Shown: positions 26,038-35,446, counted from the stretch's first letter. The stretch: DNA of 55,895 nt from Caulobacteraceae bacterium (GCA_947475845.1 CANJMO010000008.1:1-55895), one strand, 5' to 3'. Numbers and translations are program-made. Notes: generated by a model not told the origin, from the sequence alone.

Positions 26038-28311
26038 ATGCGTATCATGATCACCCATCGCACGGCGGACCGTCTGGGCCGACATATCCTTCTAACCATG
26101 GCCGCGCTCGGCATGGTCGCCTGCGCCGGCGGCGGGGGCGGCGGCGGGGCTTCGACGCCCGTCACCACCGTCGGCAACACTGTCACCCCCGTTTCACCAC
26201 CGCCGCCGCCGCCGCCGCCGCCGCCGGGGCCCAGCGCCTCCAGCGCCGAGTTCACCCGCAACTATCAGCTCGGCTCCATCCATGCCGACGCCGCCTATAC
26301 CGCCGGCGCCAGCGGGGCGGGAATCACCGTGGCGGTGCTCGACACCGGGGTCGACGGATCGACGTCGGAGCTGGCCGGGCGGGTGTCCAGCCGGTCGAGC
26401 GATGCCAACACCTCCCGCAATACCCCGGTGGGGACCGATCCCCACGGCTCCTGGGTGGCCGGGGTCATCGCCAGCAACTTCGACAACCAGGGCACGGTCG
26501 GCGTCGCCTACGCGTCGACGATCCTGTCGGTCCGCGTCGACACCGCCCCCGGCAATTGCGGCGGCGACACCTGCATCAGTTCCAACCTGGCGGCCTCCGC
26601 GATCGACTACGCCATCGCTCAGGGCGCCAAGGTGGTGAACATGTCGTTCGGCGAGCAGACCGGCCCCCAGGGTTCGGCGTTCGAAGCGGCCCTGTTGCGC
26701 GGGGTTAGGGCCGGTCTGGTGTTCACCGTGTCGGCGGGCAATGAGGCCAACAACGCCGATACATGGCCGGCGATCTACGCCATCGACCCGCGCTTCACCG
26801 GCTCGATCATCGTCGCCGGGGCCAGCACCGCGACCGGCGCCCTGGCCAGTTTCTCCAACACCGCGGCGGGCGCGGCCAACCTCTATATCGTGGCCCCCGG
26901 CAGCCGGATTATCACGGGCTGCAACAACGGCGCGGGCTGCTCCACAGTGTCGGGCACCTCGTTCTCGGCGCCGGCGGTGGCGGGCAGTCTCGCCTTGCTG
27001 CTACAGGCCTTTCCCAATCTCAGCGGCAAGCAGGCGCTCGATCTGCTGCTGCGCACCGCCGACGACCTCGGCGCGTTGGGCACGGACTCCACCTATGGAC
27101 GCGGTGCCCTGAACCTGGCGCGGGCGTTCGCCCCGGTCGGCGCGGTGGCGGTAGCCCAGGCCAGCGGGGCGGCGGTTTCGATCAGCGCCTCGCCGGGATC
27201 CTACGTCTCGACCGCCATCGGCGACGCTTTCGCCAAGAGCGATGGCCTGAGGACCGCCGGGCGCGATAGCTACAACCGGCTGTTCGCGGTCAACCTGGCG
27301 CAGTCATTCCGCGCCTCGGGCGCCTCGATCATCGCCGCCGAGCCGGCCAGCATAACCCGCAGTTCGGACATCAACCTGCCGTCGTTCGCGCAAGGGACGA
27401 TGCATGTCTCGGCCGCTCTGGCCAACGGGGCCATCGATCCGGCGGACCACTTCCACTGGATGCTGTCCAACGGGCGGTCCGGCGATCTGTCGGTGTCGTA
27501 CGAGCGGGGCGGGATGAGCCTGGCGGCCTGGAAGGGCTCGGGCCTGGCCAATCCGTTTTTCGCCAAGGATGTCGACGCCTTTACCGCGGTGGCGCAACCC
27601 GATCAGGCGATGCGCGCCGCCTTCGCCAGGGGACGCTTCCGCTTCACCGCCGAAGCCGGTTCGGGCAAACGGCTGACGCCGGACCGCATGCAGCGCCAGG
27701 ACGGCTCGCACTATTTCCGCGCCGGCGGCGACATCGATTTCGGCGGTGCCACCACCAGCCTCAGCGCCGGGGAGCTGATCGAGCCGCTGGGTCCGTTCGG
27801 ATCGTACCTGCCGCAGGCGTCCGGAGCGGCGCTGCCGTCGAGGACCGGGTTCGTGTCGGCCTCCAGCCGTTGGACCGTGGCGCCCGGGGTGGGCTTCAGC
27901 ATGCAAGGCAGCGTCGGTCAGACCAAGCTGCGGGGCGCATTCCTGTCGACCACCACCACGGTGATGAGCTCGGCCTGGCGGCTGCAACTGGACGGCAATT
28001 GCAAGGCGTGGGGCCTGGCCTGTTCCGGCGTGCGCCTGTCGCTGTCGCAGCCGCTGCGGATCGAACAGGGGTCGTTCAGCGCGGTCCTGCCGGATACGCC
28101 GACGGACAGCGGCGATCCGCTGACGTTCTCCAACCGCCGCTTCAGCGCCAGCCCGTCAGGGCGCGAGGTCGATCTGCGCCTGCGCGCCGACCGATCGATG
28201 GCCAATTGGGGCGTGCTCAGCCTGGAAGGGGTGGCCGCGCGCCAGCCCGGGAACCGCGCCGATGCGCCGGCCGCCTTCGGCGTGCTGGGCGGCTGGCGGG
28301 TAGCGTTCTAG
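26038..28311 (+). CDS. S8 serine protease, putative surface lipoprotein with beta-rich C-terminus
   Basis: 757 residues. A hydrophobic N-terminus ends MAALGMVAC-AGG, a slightly atypical lipobox with lipidation Cys29. Then come seven Gly, and ten Pro at 54-63 as a linker. The S8 domain (about 72-365) has Asp102 in VAVLDTGVDG, His136 in DPHGSWVAGVIA and Ser308 in SGTSFSAPAVAGS. The remaining about 390 residues are rich in alternating Ser/Gly/aromatic strands and end GGWRVAF, with the C-terminal Phe typical of outer-membrane beta proteins. The layout recalls lipidated autotransporter proteases such as NalP of Neisseria, but a complete 12-strand autotransporter barrel cannot be claimed from sequence. 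Confidence 0.85.
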   Translation: MRIMITHRTADRLGRHILLTMAALGMVACAGGGGGGGASTPVTTVGNTVTPVSPPPPPPPPPPGPSASSAEFTRNYQLGSIHADAAYTAGASGAGITVAVLDTGVDGSTSELAGRVSSRSSDANTSRNTPVGTDPHGSWVAGVIASNFDNQGTVGVAYASTILSVRVDTAPGNCGGDTCISSNLAASAIDYAIAQGAKVVNMSFGEQTGPQGSAFEAALLRGVRAGLVFTVSAGNEANNADTWPAIYAIDPRFTGSIIVAGASTATGALASFSNTAAGAANLYIVAPGSRIITGCNNGAGCSTVSGTSFSAPAVAGSLALLLQAFPNLSGKQALDLLLRTADDLGALGTDSTYGRGALNLARAFAPVGAVAVAQASGAAVSISASPGSYVSTAIGDAFAKSDGLRTAGRDSYNRLFAVNLAQSFRASGASIIAAEPASITRSSDINLPSFAQGTMHVSAALANGAIDPADHFHWMLSNGRSGDLSVSYERGGMSLAAWKGSGLANPFFAKDVDAFTAVAQPDQAMRAAFARGRFRFTAEAGSGKRLTPDRMQRQDGSHYFRAGGDIDFGGATTSLSAGELIEPLGPFGSYLPQASGAALPSRTGFVSASSRWTVAPGVGFSMQGSVGQTKLRGAFLSTTTTVMSSAWRLQLDGNCKAWGLACSGVRLSLSQPLRIEQGSFSAVLPDTPTDSGDPLTFSNRRFSASPSGREVDLRLRADRSMANWGVLSLEGVAARQPGNRADAPAAFGVLGGWRVAF
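26200..26226 (+). repeat. (CCG)9 trinucleotide repeat encoding poly-proline
   Basis: Nine perfect CCG units inside the second S8 protease, encoding most of its ten-proline linker. Two (CGG)3 blocks at 26127-26135 and 26139-26147, in the poly-glycine codons, are complementary to it. Copy-number change would alter the linker length without shifting the frame. Confidence 0.85.
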
Positions 28312-28955
28312 TCGACGCCATCCAGATAGGCGCGGACGTTGGCGAACACCGCCTCGAACATCGGGGTGGTCAGTCGGCCGGTGTTCGTATTGAGCCGCGA
28401 GCAATGGTAGCTGGAGAACAGCCGGTACGGGCCCGCCTGGAACTGCAGTCCATGACCCGCCGGGGCGGCCGAGCCCTTCAGACCCACGGCCTTCAGCACA
28501 TTACGCCGGGCCACGTCGCCGAGGCAGACAATCGCCTTCAGCCGGGGGAGGGCGGCGATGCGGGCGCTGAGGAACTGGCGGCAGGTAGCCTCCTCGATCG
28601 GCAGGGGCTTGTTGCCGGGAGGCGCGCAGCGGACGGCGTTGGAGAGCATGCAGTCGATCAGGACCACGCCGTCGTCGGTGCGGGCCTGGAACTTGCCCTC
28701 GGAAAAGCCGAACTTATTTAGGGTTTCGTAGAGCAGCTTGCCGGCGAAATCGCCGGTGAACGGCCGCCCGGTGCGATTGGCGCCGCCGCGTCCGGGCGCC
28801 AGACCCGCCACCAGCAGGCGCGCGTTGGGATCGCCGAACGAGGGGGCGGGATCGTTGAACCAGGTCGGCTCCTTCCTGCGGTTGTCCTCGCGGTAGGCGA
28901 CCAGGCGCGGGCACAGCGGGCAGTCGCGCCCGGGTTCCGGATTGAGGGTGGCCAT
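28308..28955 (-). CDS. Uracil-DNA glycosylase, family 5 (UDGb-like, 4Fe-4S)
   Basis: 215 residues. Motif GLAPGRGGANRTGRPFTGDF is the family-5 (UDGb) active-site pattern, and the second motif is FSSYHCSRLNTNTGRLT. Four cysteines (C12, C15, C110, C125) suit the 4Fe-4S cluster of family 4/5 enzymes. It removes uracil and other deaminated bases from DNA. Its TAG stop shares a CTAG with the convergent protease gene, and its start lies only 15 bases from the divergent folK start. Confidence 0.92.
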   Translation of the reverse strand: MATLNPEPGRDCPLCPRLVAYREDNRRKEPTWFNDPAPSFGDPNARLLVAGLAPGRGGANRTGRPFTGDFAGKLLYETLNKFGFSEGKFQARTDDGVVLIDCMLSNAVRCAPPGNKPLPIEEATCRQFLSARIAALPRLKAIVCLGDVARRNVLKAVGLKGSAAPAGHGLQFQAGPYRLFSSYHCSRLNTNTGRLTTPMFEAVFANVRAYLDGVD

Positions 28956-28970
28956 GCGTAAAGTCCCGCG

Positions 28971-29486
28971 ATGAGTCTGTCAGAGCCTATCGATGCCGAT
29001 CAGCTAGCGGTGATCGCCTTGGGCGGCAACCTGCCGGGTGGGCACGCCTCGGTGGCGGCGGCGCTGCAGGCGGCTGTCGAGAGGCTGCCCATGCTGGGGG
29101 TCGAGCCGCTGCGGGTGTCGCGCTGGTGGCGCTCGGCCGCCTGGCCCGATGCGTCCGATCCCCCGTTCCTGAACGGCGTGGTGCTGGCGCGGACATCTCT
29201 GTCGCCGGTCGAAGTGATGCAGGCGCTGCATGGACTGGAAGCGGCGTTCGGGCGGGCGAGGGGGCAGGCCAACGCTCCGCGCACCCTGGACCTGGACCTA
29301 ATCGCCCTCGGTCGCACGGTGCTGGCGGATGGCCCGACCGTGCCGCATCCGCGAGCGGCGGACCGCTATTTCGTGATGGGCCCGCTGGCGGAGATCGCGC
29401 CGCAATGGACCCATCCGGTATCGGGAACGGGTGCTATAGCCCTGGCCGCGGCGGCCCCGATCGGACGCGACGCGACGCCTCAATAG
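28971..29486 (+). CDS. folK: 2-amino-4-hydroxy-6-hydroxymethyldihydropteridine diphosphokinase
   Basis: 171 residues. [11 protein letters not shown] at the start, [20 protein letters not shown] (pterin and ATP-binding signature R-x(4)-N-x-P-R-x-L-D-x-D) and the C-terminal [20 protein letters not shown] are diagnostic of HPPK. It transfers pyrophosphate to 6-hydroxymethyl-dihydropterin in folate synthesis. It stands upstream of rpoZ with a small terminator between. folP is not adjacent here. Confidence 0.95.
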   Translation: MSLSEPIDADQLAVIALGGNLPGGHASVAAALQAAVERLPMLGVEPLRVSRWWRSAAWPDASDPPFLNGVVLARTSLSPVEVMQALHGLEAAFGRARGQANAPRTLDLDLIALGRTVLADGPTVPHPRAADRYFVMGPLAEIAPQWTHPVSGTGAIALAAAAPIGRDATPQ

Positions 29487-29490
29487 TCGC

Positions 29491-29506
29491 ACCCTGCGGG
29501 TTTTTT
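29491..29506 (+). terminator. Small intrinsic terminator after folK
   Basis: ACCC-TGC-GGGT followed by a T-run (29501-29506) four bases after the folK stop. The stem is only four base pairs, so termination may be partial. The rest of 29507-29571 should carry the rpoZ-spoT promoter; no -35/-10 pair is clear. Confidence 0.5.
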
Positions 29507-29571
29507 CCCTTCGGCGTTGCCACAAGGCCTTCGTCCCCCTATTTTGTTCTATTCAATTGCCGAGAGACTCC

Positions 29572-29931
29572 ATGGCCCGCGTCACCGTCGAAGATTGCGT
29601 CGAGAAGGTTCCCAACCGCTTCAGCCTCGTGCTGCTGGCCGCGCACCGCGCCCGCGCCGTGTCGGCGGGCGCCCAGATCATGGTCGACCGCGACAACGAC
29701 AAGAACCCCGTGGTGGCCCTGCGCGAGATCGCCGACGACGTGATCGACGCCGACGGCCTGAAGGAAACCCTGATCGGCACCCTGCAGCGGGTCGACGAAC
29801 GCTCGGAAGCCGAGGAAGAGGCTGAAATCCTCGCCCTGCTGGCCGATCCGCAGCACATGCACATGAGCGAGCAAGAGCTCGTGCGCGCTCTGCAAAGCGA
29901 CCGTGACGGTGGGCAGGAGGAGCGTTACTGA
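29572..29931 (+). CDS. rpoZ: DNA-directed RNA polymerase omega subunit
   Basis: 119 residues from the ATG at 29572; a TTG 15 bases upstream is unlikely. [20 protein letters not shown] followed by [20 protein letters not shown] is the conserved omega core, and the acidic tail [14 protein letters not shown] is typical of alphaproteobacterial omega. It assists RNA polymerase assembly and, in other bacteria, the ppGpp response, fitting its position directly before spoT, whose start overlaps this stop. Confidence 0.97.
   Translation: MARVTVEDCVEKVPNRFSLVLLAAHRARAVSAGAQIMVDRDNDKNPVVALREIADDVIDADGLKETLIGTLQRVDERSEAEEEAEILALLADPQHMHMSEQELVRALQSDRDGGQEERY
29913..29930 (+). promoter_or_regulatory. Shine-Dalgarno and CTG start of spoT
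   Basis: GCAGGAGG at 29913-29920 lies seven bases before CTG (29928-29930). The CTG shares TG with the rpoZ stop (CTGA), the same overlap geometry seen at ATGA and GTGA junctions elsewhere in the window. No ATG, GTG or TTG occurs in frame between the preceding stop (29904) and 30162. Confidence 0.65.
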
Positions 29932-32237
29932 CCCCCAAAGGATCAGACACGCTTATTGCCGAGACGGCCGACCCGGCCGTTGCCATCATACCTGCCGAAA
30001 CCGCCATCGAGACAACAGACGCCCCGGTTGCGCCTGCCGCCGCCGCGCCGCCCGCCAAGGCGCGGCCCAAGTTCCTGCGCCAGTATGAGCTGATCGACCG
30101 GGTCAAGAGCTACGACCCGACCGCCAACGAAGCCCTGCTCAATCGCGCCTACGTCTACGCCATGCGCATGCACGGTAGTCAGACGCGCGCGTCCGGCGAC
30201 CCCTATTTCGCCCACCCGATCGAGGTGGCCGGTATCCTGACCGACTACCGGCTGGACACGGCGACCATCGTCACCGCGCTGCTGCACGATGTGATCGAGG
30301 ACACCGCGGCCACGCGCGCGGTGATCGATGAGATGTTCGGCGAGGAGATCGGCGAACTGGTCGAGGGCGTGACCAAGCTGTCGCGGCTGGAGCTCAACGC
30401 CGAGCACGTCCGCCAGGCGGAGAACCTGCGCAAGTTCATCCTGGCGATCTCCAAGGACGTGCGGGTGCTGATGGTCAAGCTGGCCGACCGCCTGCACAAC
30501 ATGCGCACGCTCGGCTTCATCAAGAGCGCCGACAAACGCGAGCGGATCGCCCGGGAGACCCTGGACATCTACGCGCCCCTGGCCCGGTCGATCGGCTGTC
30601 ACCGGATCTGTTCGGAGCTTGAGGAACTGGCGTTCGAGCACCTGAACCCGATGGCGCGCAACGCCATCGTGCGGCGGCTGGAGGCCCTGCGGGTGACCCA
30701 GGGGACGGCGGTGGCCATCGTCAGCGGCGAAATCTCGCAGCGGTTGGAGACTTCCGGCATTCCTGCCCGCGTCTACGGCCGCGAGAAGCATCCCTATTCG
30801 ATCTGGCGCAAGCTGCAGCGCAAGTCGATCGGCTTCTCGCAGATGTCCGACATCTACGCCTTCCGGGTGATCGTCGACACCGAGGACGACTGCTACCGCG
30901 CCCTGGGCGTGATCCACCGGGCCTGGTCCTCGGTGCCCGAGCGGTTCAAGGACTTCATCTCCACGCCCAAGCGCAACAATTACCGCTCGCTGCACACCAC
31001 CATCGTCGGCCCCAAGGGCATGCGCATCGAGATGCAGATCCGCACCCAGGCGATGGACCGCATCGCCGAGGAGGGCGTGGCCGCTCACTGGCGCTACAAG
31101 GACTCGTCCTACGGCTTTGACGCCGAGGCGGCCGAGGCCGAGGGCGGGCGCGATCCGCTGGTCAACCTGCGCCACCTGGTGCAGGTGCTGGAGCACGGCG
31201 GCGATGTCGAGGAGCTGGTCGAGCACGCCAAGCTGGAGATGTTCCTCGACCAGGTGTTCGTGTTCACCCCCAAGGGCCGGCTGATCAGCCTGCCGCGCGG
31301 GGCGATGCCGCTGGATTTCGCCTATGCGGTGCACTCCGACGTCGGCGACACCACGGCGGGGGTCAAGATCAACGGCGAGTTGCGCCCGCTGCGCACGCCG
31401 CTGCAGAACGGCGACGTTGTCGAGATCATTCGGGGTCCCAAGTCGGTGGCCTGGACCGAATGGCGCTCGCTGACGGTGACCGGCCGCGCCCGCTCGGCGA
31501 TCCGGCGGCACATGCGCCTGTCCGAGCGCGAAGAATTCACCCGCGTCGGCCGCACCACCATCGACGAAACCTTCGCCCGCGCCGGCAAGTCCCGCGGGGC
31601 GGTGCAGTTGAAGGGCGCGCTGGAGCAGTTTGGCGTGGCGACCGAGGACGAGCTGTTCATCGCCGTCGGCCACGGCCGGATCAACGCCACCCAGGTGCTG
31701 GAAAGCCTGTTCCCGGGGCTGAAGGCCGACGAGCGCGCCGCGGCTTCCGAGCGTCAGCGGATCGAGGACGGGCCCAACGCCCGGTCGTTCGTGCGCGGGG
31801 CGGGGATCGGGGCGGGGACCTCGGTGCACTTCGCCGAATGCTGCAGCCCGGTGCCCGGCGACCGCATTGTCGGCATCGCCCGCGAGGACTCATCGATCGC
31901 CGTTCACACCATCGACTGCCCGGTGCTGGCCGAGTTCGAGGAGCGCGACGACCTGTGGCGCGACATGCACTGGACCGCCCAGGCCGAGCAGAGCACGCTG
32001 TCCACGGCCAAGCTTGTGGCCACGATCCGCGACGCTCCCGGCGTGCTGGGTCAGGTCTGCACCATCATCGGCGAGGCCGGCGGCAATATCGTCAACATGA
32101 ACATGCACCACCGCCAGTCGGACTTCTTCGACGTGGATTTCGATGTGGAGGTGCGCGACGCCCGCCACCTGACCCTGATCGCGGCGGCCCTGCGCGCCTG
32201 TCCGCCGGTCGAAACCGTGGACAGGGCGAAGGGGTAG
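29928..32237 (+). CDS. spoT: Bifunctional (p)ppGpp synthetase/hydrolase (RelA/SpoT homologue, Rsh)
   Basis: 769 residues if started at the CTG at 29928. Starting at the first ATG (30162) would lose [20 protein letters not shown] and other residues conserved in alphaproteobacterial Rsh. Order: an Ala/Pro-rich lead, the HD hydrolase ([31 protein letters not shown]), synthetase ([34 protein letters not shown]), TGS ([20 protein letters not shown]) and C-terminal ACT ([20 protein letters not shown]). It makes and degrades the alarmone in the cytoplasm. The rpoZ-spoT operon is usual in Proteobacteria. The stop is convergent with the hydroxy-acid oxidase gene. Confidence 0.93.
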   Translation: MTPKGSDTLIAETADPAVAIIPAETAIETTDAPVAPAAAAPPAKARPKFLRQYELIDRVKSYDPTANEALLNRAYVYAMRMHGSQTRASGDPYFAHPIEVAGILTDYRLDTATIVTALLHDVIEDTAATRAVIDEMFGEEIGELVEGVTKLSRLELNAEHVRQAENLRKFILAISKDVRVLMVKLADRLHNMRTLGFIKSADKRERIARETLDIYAPLARSIGCHRICSELEELAFEHLNPMARNAIVRRLEALRVTQGTAVAIVSGEISQRLETSGIPARVYGREKHPYSIWRKLQRKSIGFSQMSDIYAFRVIVDTEDDCYRALGVIHRAWSSVPERFKDFISTPKRNNYRSLHTTIVGPKGMRIEMQIRTQAMDRIAEEGVAAHWRYKDSSYGFDAEAAEAEGGRDPLVNLRHLVQVLEHGGDVEELVEHAKLEMFLDQVFVFTPKGRLISLPRGAMPLDFAYAVHSDVGDTTAGVKINGELRPLRTPLQNGDVVEIIRGPKSVAWTEWRSLTVTGRARSAIRRHMRLSEREEFTRVGRTTIDETFARAGKSRGAVQLKGALEQFGVATEDELFIAVGHGRINATQVLESLFPGLKADERAAASERQRIEDGPNARSFVRGAGIGAGTSVHFAECCSPVPGDRIVGIAREDSSIAVHTIDCPVLAEFEERDDLWRDMHWTAQAEQSTLSTAKLVATIRDAPGVLGQVCTIIGEAGGNIVNMNMHHRQSDFFDVDFDVEVRDARHLTLIAAALRACPPVETVDRAKG

Positions 32238-32249
32238 GGCGCTTCTTCC

Positions 32250-33452
32250 TTAGACGTGGAAGACCCGGGTTCCGTTGATCTCGCGGACGGTGGGGGTGCC
32301 CATCTGCTGCATGGTCATCCGCAGTTCGGCGTCGAGGATGTCGAGCACGCGCTCCACCCCCGGTTGGCCGAAGCCCGACAGGCCCCAGATGTAGGGACGG
32401 CCGATGCCGACGCCGGTCGCGCCCAAGGCCAGGGCCTTGTAGATGTCCGCGCCGCGGCGCACGCCGCCGTCGATGAACACCGGGATGCGGCCCTTAACGG
32501 CGGCGATCACCTCGGGCAGGCAATCGATGGTGCCGCGCATGGTCTCCATCGAGCGGCCGCCATGGTTGGAGACGATGATGCCGTCGGCGCCGTGCTGCAC
32601 GGCCAGCTGGGCGTCCTCGGGACCGTCCAGGCCCTTGAGCACGATCTTCATCTTGGTCAGCTTGCGCAGCTTGTCGAAGGTCGACCAGTTGGCGAAAGCG
32701 GGGTTGTACTTGCCCTCCATGCCGTCGAACATCGGCCGGTAAATCGGCACGCCCGGTCCGCCGTCGTGGCAGGACACGCAGTCGCGGGTGTCCATGCGGG
32801 CGAAGCGGGCGGCGGTCGGGGTGTTGCGCCCGGCCAGCAGGTCCACGGTCCATACCAGCACAGGACAGCCGGCGGCCTCGATGCGTTTGACCATGCGTTC
32901 GGTCTCTTCCCACTTCAGCGGCATGTAGAGCTGCTGCCAGGCCGCCTTGCCGAGGGTCTTGGACACGTCCTCGAGGGAATAGGTCGAGACGTTGGACAGG
33001 ATCATGGTGTGGCGGCGCGACTTGGCGGCGCCGGCCGTGGCCATCTCGCCCTCCTTGTGGAAGGCGCGCTGTCCGCCGACGGGGCAGATGAACAGCGGGG
33101 TTTCCCAGCGCTCGCCGAATACAGTGGTCGAAAGGTCGGGCTTGGATACGTCCACCAGACGGCGCGGCTTCATGCCGAAGTGATGGTAGGCCTCGATATT
33201 GGCCTTCAGGGTCAGGTCGTCGTCGGTGCCGGTGGCCATGTAGCCCCAGTGGGCGGGCGGCAGGTTGGCCTTGGCCACCGCTTCGAAGTCCGCGATCTGC
33301 AGACCGTCTCCGGCGACGCCCAGCGCGGGCAGGGTGCGGAAGGTGCCGGCCGGCTGCGAAAGGGCGGCGGCGGCGGGCGTCATGACCCCGGCGGCGGCGA
33401 GAAATTGAAAGAATCTGCGGCGTGCAATGTCCGTCGAGCCAAACTCCGGCAT
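32250..33452 (-). CDS. Tat-exported FMN-dependent alpha-hydroxy-acid oxidoreductase with CXXCH motif
   Basis: 400 residues. A twin-arginine signal ([13 protein letters not shown], then an Ala-rich stretch) is followed by an FMN TIM barrel of the lactate dehydrogenase/glycolate oxidase family: [29 protein letters not shown] with catalytic His297 and substrate-binding Arg300, and [20 protein letters not shown]. Residues 225-229 read CVSCH, a haem-c attachment motif in a loop of the barrel (32766-32780). AGGAGGAACGC precedes the ATG. It probably oxidises L-lactate or a similar 2-hydroxy acid in the periplasm, possibly passing electrons to a c-type cytochrome. The acceptor is inference. Confidence 0.88.
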   Translation of the reverse strand: MPEFGSTDIARRRFFQFLAAAGVMTPAAAALSQPAGTFRTLPALGVAGDGLQIADFEAVAKANLPPAHWGYMATGTDDDLTLKANIEAYHHFGMKPRRLVDVSKPDLSTTVFGERWETPLFICPVGGQRAFHKEGEMATAGAAKSRRHTMILSNVSTYSLEDVSKTLGKAAWQQLYMPLKWEETERMVKRIEAAGCPVLVWTVDLLAGRNTPTAARFARMDTRDCVSCHDGGPGVPIYRPMFDGMEGKYNPAFANWSTFDKLRKLTKMKIVLKGLDGPEDAQLAVQHGADGIIVSNHGGRSMETMRGTIDCLPEVIAAVKGRIPVFIDGGVRRGADIYKALALGATGVGIGRPYIWGLSGFGQPGVERVLDILDAELRMTMQQMGTPTVREINGTRVFHV

Positions 33453-33589
33453 GCGTTCCTCCTATTGTTTTTTTGAGCTTGGCACTAACGGGAGCGGATG
33501 GGAACGGCGGAAAATCCTGCCCGGTGAGGGTTGCGCGCTTCCCGCCTGGGCGGCTACGCCAGTCAGACGCCAATTATGGACACGCCGCG

Positions 33590-34174
33590 ATGAACACCGA
33601 AGACGTCCTCTCCGAATTCCGCGACGCCGGGGCCCTGCGTGAGGGGCACTTCGTGCTGTCATCGGGGCTGCACAGCCCGGTGTTCCTACAGAAGAACCTG
33701 GTGTTCGCGCGGCCGGAGCGGACCGAGCGGCTGTGCAAGGCGCTGGCCGACAAGATCAGGGCGCTGGCCCCGGAGGTCGACCTGGTGATCTCGCCCGCCG
33801 TGGGCGGCATCATCCCCGGCTATGAGACGGCGCGTCAGCTGGGCGTGACCTCGCTTTACGTCGAGCGGGAGGGCGGACAGTTCAAGCTGCGGCGCGGGTT
33901 CGGTATCCACGAGGGCGCCAAGATCGCCATGGTCGAGGATATCGTTACCACCGGCCTGTCGTCGCGCGAGACCATCGCGGCGATCAAGGCGGCGGGCGGC
34001 GAGGTGGTGTGCGCCGCCTGTATCGTCGACCGCTCGGGCGGCCGCGCCAACGTCGGCGTGCCGCTGATCGCCCTGGCGACCCTGGATGTCCCGGCCTATC
34101 CCGCCGACCGGCTGCCGCCGGGGCTGGCGGCGATCCCGATCGAGGATCCGGGCAGCCGGAGGCTTTCCAAGTGA
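33590..34174 (+). CDS. pyrE: Orotate phosphoribosyltransferase
   Basis: 194 residues from the ATG at 33590. [20 protein letters not shown] and the PRPP-binding motif [19 protein letters not shown] are diagnostic. It converts orotate and PRPP to OMP in pyrimidine synthesis. The start lies in a 137-base divergent region shared with the hydroxy-acid oxidase. The stop overlaps the pdxJ start (GTGA), beginning a run of short same-strand genes to recO. Confidence 0.96.
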   Translation: MNTEDVLSEFRDAGALREGHFVLSSGLHSPVFLQKNLVFARPERTERLCKALADKIRALAPEVDLVISPAVGGIIPGYETARQLGVTSLYVEREGGQFKLRRGFGIHEGAKIAMVEDIVTTGLSSRETIAAIKAAGGEVVCAACIVDRSGGRANVGVPLIALATLDVPAYPADRLPPGLAAIPIEDPGSRRLSK

Positions 34175-34935
34175 CGACCCGCCCGCGGCTGGGCGTGAAC
34201 ATCGATCACGTCGCCACCATCCGCAACGCGCGTGGCGGCAGCCACCCCGAGCCCCTGCGCGCCGCCGAACTGGCGATCCAGGCGGGCGCCGACGGCATCA
34301 CCGCTCACCTGCGCGAAGATCGCCGGCACATCTCCGACGCCGACATCGACGGCCTGGCCGCCCTGTGCCGGCATTCCAACAAGCCGCTCAATCTGGAGAT
34401 GGCGGTCACGGACGAGATGCTCGCCATAGCGTTGGAGCACGGCCCGCACGCCGCCTGTCTGGTGCCTGAGCGGCGCGAGGAGCGCACGACCGAGGGCGGA
34501 CTTGACGTCGTGAGAGGCCACAACGCCATCGCCCCGGTGACGCGTAAGCTGCGCGACGCCGGGATCCGGGTGTCGCTGTTCGTCGAACCGAGCCTGGCGC
34601 AGATCGAGATGGCCGAGGCGGTCGGGGCGCAGGTGGTGGAACTGCATACCGGGGCCTACTGCGAGGCAATCAAAGCGGGTCATGCCGATCAGGCGCGGCG
34701 GCTGCTGGGCGCGCTGAAGGAAGCGGCGCTGGAGGCCTCTCGGCGGGGCTTGGAAGTGCACGCCGGCCACGGTATCGACTATGACAGTGTCGGGCCGGTC
34801 TCGCGCATCCTGCAGGTGGTAGAGCTCAACATCGGCCATTTCCTGATCGGCGAGGCGATCTTCTCTGGCCTGCCCGGCGCCATCGGGGTGATGCGCGCCC
34901 TGATGAACCAGGCGCGCTCGGAGAGCTCTGTGTGA
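34171..34935 (+). CDS. pdxJ: Pyridoxine 5'-phosphate synthase
   Basis: 254 residues from a GTG overlapping the pyrE stop. [23 protein letters not shown] at the N-terminus, [37 protein letters not shown] and [14 protein letters not shown] cover the TIM-barrel family signatures. It condenses 3-amino-2-oxopropyl phosphate with deoxyxylulose 5-phosphate in the DXP-dependent vitamin B6 route. Its stop overlaps the acpS start (GTGA). The pdxJ-acpS pair is widely conserved. Confidence 0.97.
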   Translation: MTTRPRLGVNIDHVATIRNARGGSHPEPLRAAELAIQAGADGITAHLREDRRHISDADIDGLAALCRHSNKPLNLEMAVTDEMLAIALEHGPHAACLVPERREERTTEGGLDVVRGHNAIAPVTRKLRDAGIRVSLFVEPSLAQIEMAEAVGAQVVELHTGAYCEAIKAGHADQARRLLGALKEAALEASRRGLEVHAGHGIDYDSVGPVSRILQVVELNIGHFLIGEAIFSGLPGAIGVMRALMNQARSESSV

Positions 34936-35342
34936 TCATCGGCATTGGCTCGGACCTGAGCGACATCCGCCGCGTGCAGGACACTCTGGACAGGTTCGGC
35001 GATCGCTTCACCAACCGGATTTTCACTGAGGTCGAACGCGCACGCTCGGAGCGGAAAGGCGACCGGGCGGCCAGCTACGCCAAGCGGTTCGCGGCCAAGG
35101 AGGCCTGTTCCAAGGCGCTCGGCACCGGCATGCGGGCAGGGGTGTTCTGGCGCGATATAGGGGTGATCAACCTGCCCTCGGGCAAGCCGACCATGCAGCT
35201 GACCGGGGGCGCGGCCGAGCGGCTGGCAGCCCTGATTCCGGCGGGGATGAGCCCGGTGATCCATATCAGCCTGACCGACGACCACCCCTACGCCCAGGCT
35301 TTCGTCGTGATCGAAGCTGTTGCTCGCGGGGAGCAGGGCTGA
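34932..35342 (+). CDS. acpS: Holo-[acyl-carrier-protein] synthase
   Basis: 136 residues from a GTG overlapping the pdxJ stop. [20 protein letters not shown] (Mg-binding Asp) and [20 protein letters not shown] are the AcpS signature. It transfers 4'-phosphopantetheine from CoA to ACP for fatty acid synthesis. The 104 bases after it (35343-35446), containing CTAGCTAG at 35395-35402, separate it from lepB and may carry a lepB promoter. Confidence 0.97.
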   Translation: MIIGIGSDLSDIRRVQDTLDRFGDRFTNRIFTEVERARSERKGDRAASYAKRFAAKEACSKALGTGMRAGVFWRDIGVINLPSGKPTMQLTGGAAERLAALIPAGMSPVIHISLTDDHPYAQAFVVIEAVARGEQG

Positions 35343-35446
35343 GCCTTCAGCCATCGCAGGGCCTTGATCGGCTTGCCGTGAAGCCCTGATACGACTAGCT
35401 AGACAACCAGCCTGCGTCGTCGGGTAGCCTCGAGAGTCCGGTCCTT

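Noticed and set aside
29943-31829. 628-codon minus-strand frame opposite spoT
   Set aside because: Low-complexity His/Gly/Gln-rich translation and no motif; spoT is intact on the plus strand.
33506-33530. GGAAC-N16-CGGT before pyrE as a third EcfG promoter
   Set aside because: The -10 element has one mismatch in a four-base core, and pyrE is a housekeeping gene with no stress link.
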